Of a stretch of DNA of 64,000 bases, positions 61,102 through 64,000 are shown one piece after another. Source of the stretch: Camellia lanceoleosa (taxonomy: Eukaryota; Streptophyta; Magnoliopsida; Ericales; Theaceae); assembly GCA_025200525.1 (NCBI GenBank), contig CM045762.1:3348001-3412000 (forward strand). Reading direction: 5' to 3'. A model generated the notes under the pieces. The model was not told where the DNA came from. It ran no database searches and saw nothing but the letters and a program-made list of their open reading frames with translations. Every line of letters starts with the position of its first letter. Position 1 is the first letter of the stretch. Position numbers and translations under genes: made by a program.

Positions 61102-61480
61102 CGTTGACCTTCACTGACAAGGAGTTGCCGCCTGAGGGGACAAATCATAACAAACCGCTCTATATCTCTGTCGAGTGTAGAGACAAATGGGTACCGGTGG
61201 TTCTTGTTGACACAGGATCTGCTATCAATGTGTGCCCGTCGAGGACGGCATATGCAATCGGGTTGAAACCCGCAGATTTTGTGCCTACTGCCTAAGTGAT
61301 ACGAGCATATGATAACACCAGCACAGAGGTGATGGGGATTGTACAGATTTCGACTAAGGTTGGTCCAGGACAACACGATATTGACTTTCATGCCTTGGAC
61401 GTTCCCGCAACCTTCAATCTACTCCTGGGGTGGCCGTGGCTACACCAGGTAAAGGCGGTCTCTTCCACTCTGCATTAGAA
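61102..61480 (+). pseudogene. Aspartic protease of the Ogre/Tat-type element
   Basis: The active-site motif VVLVDTGSAINVCP (about 61195) and the closing FNLLLGWPWLHQV (about 61415) define a retropepsin. A TAA at 61293 interrupts the frame. A TAG lies at about 61477 downstream. The following 61560-61680 contains a direct duplication of GCAATACAAGGAGGGCTTCT. Confidence 0.8.
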
Positions 61481-63037
61481 GCTCTAATACCCCCATGGGA
61501 AGGGGGTGGCCATTGTTTTTGAGAATTCGTCAATCCATTCGCCGCTGGAGGTTTCTACACCAGTCCTGGAAATTGAACATGGCGCGGAGGATGTGTTCCT
61601 ATCGGGCAATACAAGGAGGGCTTCTTATCGAGCACCTTCCTTCGTCTGGCAATACAAGGAGGGCTTCTTATCGAAAGCAAAGTCAGTAGTGAGTGGAATC
61701 GATTCCACCGAGTCAGAGAGTTTTAATCAGTTCCAAATTGCCGAGTCCGAAGTTCGGTATTCTTGGGGGTGATAACCCGAATGCCACAGTCCTGTTTAGG
61801 TCATCTTTTTCTTTTTTCTGTGAGTCTGTTGTAACAGAGGAATTAGATGGACTGGATGAAGTGACTAATGAGAATTGTGCGGCTGTGGCCTTCAATTACT
61901 TTTCTGTGCCCTTCATTTATTGCATAAATCAAGATTTTTAAAATTTTGATGAAAACGACAAGGAAGAAATTCCTCCGATTTTGCAATATTTACTTGATTA
62001 AGAGCAGGAGAAGTTTGTTAAACCCTTGGTTGATGAAATCACTCAAATTAATGTTGGTACTGAGAAGGACCCGCGGCGGGTCCAGATCGGGTCCACGTTG
62101 TCTTCGGAGGAGCGCGAGCGCTTAGTCGCTTTGTTAAAAGATTTCAAAGATGTTTTCGCGTGGTCCTACGAAGACATGCCTAGAATCGATCCTGAGATTG
62201 TATAGCACCGGATCCCTCTTGACCCAGAGGCCCGACCTGTTAAGCAGAAGCTCAGAAGGATTCGCCCAGACTGGGCTCTCAAGATCAAAGAAGAAGTTAC
62301 CAACCAAATTGAATACCCAACTTGAATACCCAACTTGGTTGGCCAATATGGTTTCGATGTTGAAGAAGGATGGCAGAATTCGGGTATGTGTGGACTTCAG
62401 GGATTTGAATAAAGCCAGTCCGAAGGACGACTTTCCTCTGCCGCATATCGATGAATTAGTGGACTTCACTGCTGGGCATGCGTTGCTTTTGTTCATGGAT
62501 GGGTTTTTAGGCTACAATCAGATATTGATGGCACCCGAAGATTGGGAGAAGATTGCTTTTACCACCCCGTGGGGAACCTATTGTTATAGGGTGATGCCGT
62601 TTGGGCTGAAGAATGCTGGAGCCACGTATCAACAGGCTGCGACCACAATATTGCACGACATGATCCATAAAGAGGTCGAGGTGTACGTGGACGACGTGAT
62701 TGTCAAGTCCAAAGAAAGAGAGGGCCACTACATCGCCTTGCAGAAGTTCTTTCAAAGGATCAGAGAGTATCGGTTGTGGCTAAATCCTCAGAAGTGTACG
62801 TTTGGTGTTACAGCAGGGAAAATGTTGGGGTTCTTAATCACACAGAGAGGTATCGAGGTCGATCCTTCCAAAATCAAGACCATCTTAGAAATGCCACCAC
62901 CAAGGATTGAAAAGGAGGTGCGAGGCTTTTTGGGTAAAGTGCAATTCATAAGACGGTTTATTTCTAAATTAACCTTGACTTGTGAACCACTCTTTGGTCT
63001 CCTGAAGAAAGGAAAGAAATTCCAATGGGACGGCTGA
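61481..63037 (+). pseudogene. Reverse transcriptase of the Ogre/Tat-type element
   Basis: The N-terminal linker is readable from about 62020 (LVALLKDFKDVFAWSYEDMP). A 13 bp tandem duplication (TTGAATACCCAAC twice, about 62308-62335) shifts the frame. RT then runs open: DGRIRVCVDFRDLNKASPKD, MPFGLKNAGATYQQA, the catalytic YVDDVIVKS with both Asp, and LWLNPQKCTFGV. A TGA at about 63036 ends it, where Trp-like sequence is expected. Confidence 0.88.
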
Positions 63038-63394
63038 TGCCAAGCAGCTTTCGAGCAGATCAAACAATGTCTACAGAACCCACCTGTGTTGTCACCGCCT
63101 AAGCCGGGGGAACCGTTGATTCTGTATCTTTCAGTAACTGAAACTACAATGGGCTGCATGCTCGCACAGGAGTCTGAGGAAAAAGTGGAGAGAGCTATCT
63201 ACTATCTGAGCAAGAAAATGCTGGATTACGAGACCCGCTACACTCCACTGGAGAAGGCTTGTCTAGCCTTGGTATGGACTACCAGGAAGCTGTGACACTA
63301 CCTGTTAGCTCACTCCGTAATACTAGTTTCAAGATTAGATCCCATCAAATATCTCTTCGAGAAACTGGTACTTACGGGTAGGCTAGCTTGTTGG
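63038..63394 (+). pseudogene. RNase H of the Ogre/Tat-type element
   Basis: Continues from RT with LYLSVTETTMGCMLAQES, YYLSKKMLDYETRYTPLEKA and LALVWTTRKL, then a TGA at about 63293. The following block (LLAHSVILVSRLDPIKYLF) is still readable. The first acidic residue region is changed, as is usual for this degenerate RNase H in the Tat group. Confidence 0.8.
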
Positions 63395-63979
63395 TTGCTT
63401 CTGCTTTCTGAATTCGATCTGAAGTACGTGACGCGCAAGTCAGTGAAAAGGAGAGCGTTAGCGGAGTTCCTAGCCGATCACCCAGTTGAAGGGGATGAAG
63501 CAGTTGAGTACCTATTCCCAGATGAAGCCATTTTGCATGTCGAAGAAGAGACCTGGACGATGTACTTTAACGGAGTGTCAAACCAATATGGGTATGAGAT
63601 AGGGGTGTTGCTGATAGCGCCCGACAATTCCCGCATACCCTTAGCATTCAAACTCCGGTTCAAAGTCTCGAACAATGAGGCAGAGTATGGGGCATGTATT
63701 GCTGGTTTAGAAGCCGCCCAAGAACTAGGGGCAAAACGGTTGGATGTCATCGGGGACTCGAACCTTGTTGTATCTCAAGCTAAAGGAGATTGGAAAGTTA
63801 AAGAAGAAAAGATGAGAATCTATCACCAGACCTTGGACGTGCTGATTCCTCAGTTTGAAAAATTGAATTTCGCCCATCTGTTAAGAGAGAACAACAGGTT
63901 CGCAGATTCATTAGCAACTTTATCTTCTATGATAGACATCCCTTTTGGAGTCCGGATGTGTTCGATCATTATTGGATAG
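63395..63979 (+). pseudogene. Second, archaeal-type RNase H of the Ogre/Tat-type element
   Basis: The domain begins MYFNGVSNQYGYEIGVLLIA. Asn replaces the catalytic Asp usual in this position. SNNEAEYGACIAGLEAA and LDVIGDSNLVVSQ keep the Glu and second Asp. A TAG follows near 63977. Integrase would lie beyond the window end. This domain confirms Tat-lineage membership. Confidence 0.85.
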
Positions 63980-64000
63980 AAATTTGTGCCAGCTTACGAG

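Overview
The window is nuclear DNA of a flowering plant, almost certainly a eudicot. Supporting signs are a ubiquitin-RUB (NEDD8-type) fusion gene, an R2R3-MYB gene with the usual three-exon layout, dense AT-rich intergenic DNA full of MITEs, and plant-specific Ty3/Gypsy lineages (Tat and Tekay/Del-like chromovirus). The species cannot be told from the sequence. There are no bacterial-style operons, CRISPR arrays or functional tRNA/rRNA genes.

Only two host genes are well supported, both on the + strand. (1) A ubiquitin-RUB fusion locus spans 7814-14307. Its RUB part is intact, but its ubiquitin part carries two apparent single-base losses. It has a 5.3 kb first intron packed with MITEs. (2) A subgroup-3-like R2R3-MYB transcription factor of 356 residues has exons at 20248-20386, 23225-23354 and 23474-24275. 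Its 2.8 kb first intron carries two MITEs, and a tRNA-derived SINE lies about 70 bp past its stop codon.

From 1 to 26 kb the space between and inside these genes is built from small DNA transposons. They include Harbinger-type MITEs (TAA/TTA target duplications), a GGTTTGG-type MITE family, long inverted-repeat MITEs, and a GC-rich Mutator-like (MULE) non-autonomous family marked by an ACGACGTCGT core. Four copies of the MULE family lie at 5046, 6792, 26009 and 37775, each flanked by its own 9-10 bp target duplication.

From 26.5 kb to the end the window is nested retroelement DNA. A complete but dead Tat-lineage Gypsy element (26527-37567) has both LTRs, the target duplication GAAAC, and an unusual antisense ORF interrupted by two short GT-AG introns. 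Then come the fourth MULE copy and a tandem array of about 0.67 kb monomers (38683-41498). The array abuts a decayed caulimovirid-like coat-protein/zinc-finger fragment (41499-42269). A Tekay/Del-like chromovirus follows (long LTR, PBS, gag, protease, RT, RNase H) and is cut off inside RNase H at about 47800. The rest is Ogre/Tat-like material: two diverged direct copies of a very long LTR (about 47.8-52.5 kb and 53.5-58.5 kb), a short internal stub between them, and then gag, protease, RT, RNase H and a second RNase H to the window end.

The most notable points are the damaged ubiquitin part of an otherwise intact ubiquitin-RUB gene, the ACGACGTCGT MULE family with clear target duplications, the antisense spliced ORF in the Tat element, the satellite-like array joined to viral-derived sequence, and the strong excess of TAG among the premature stops of the retroelements.
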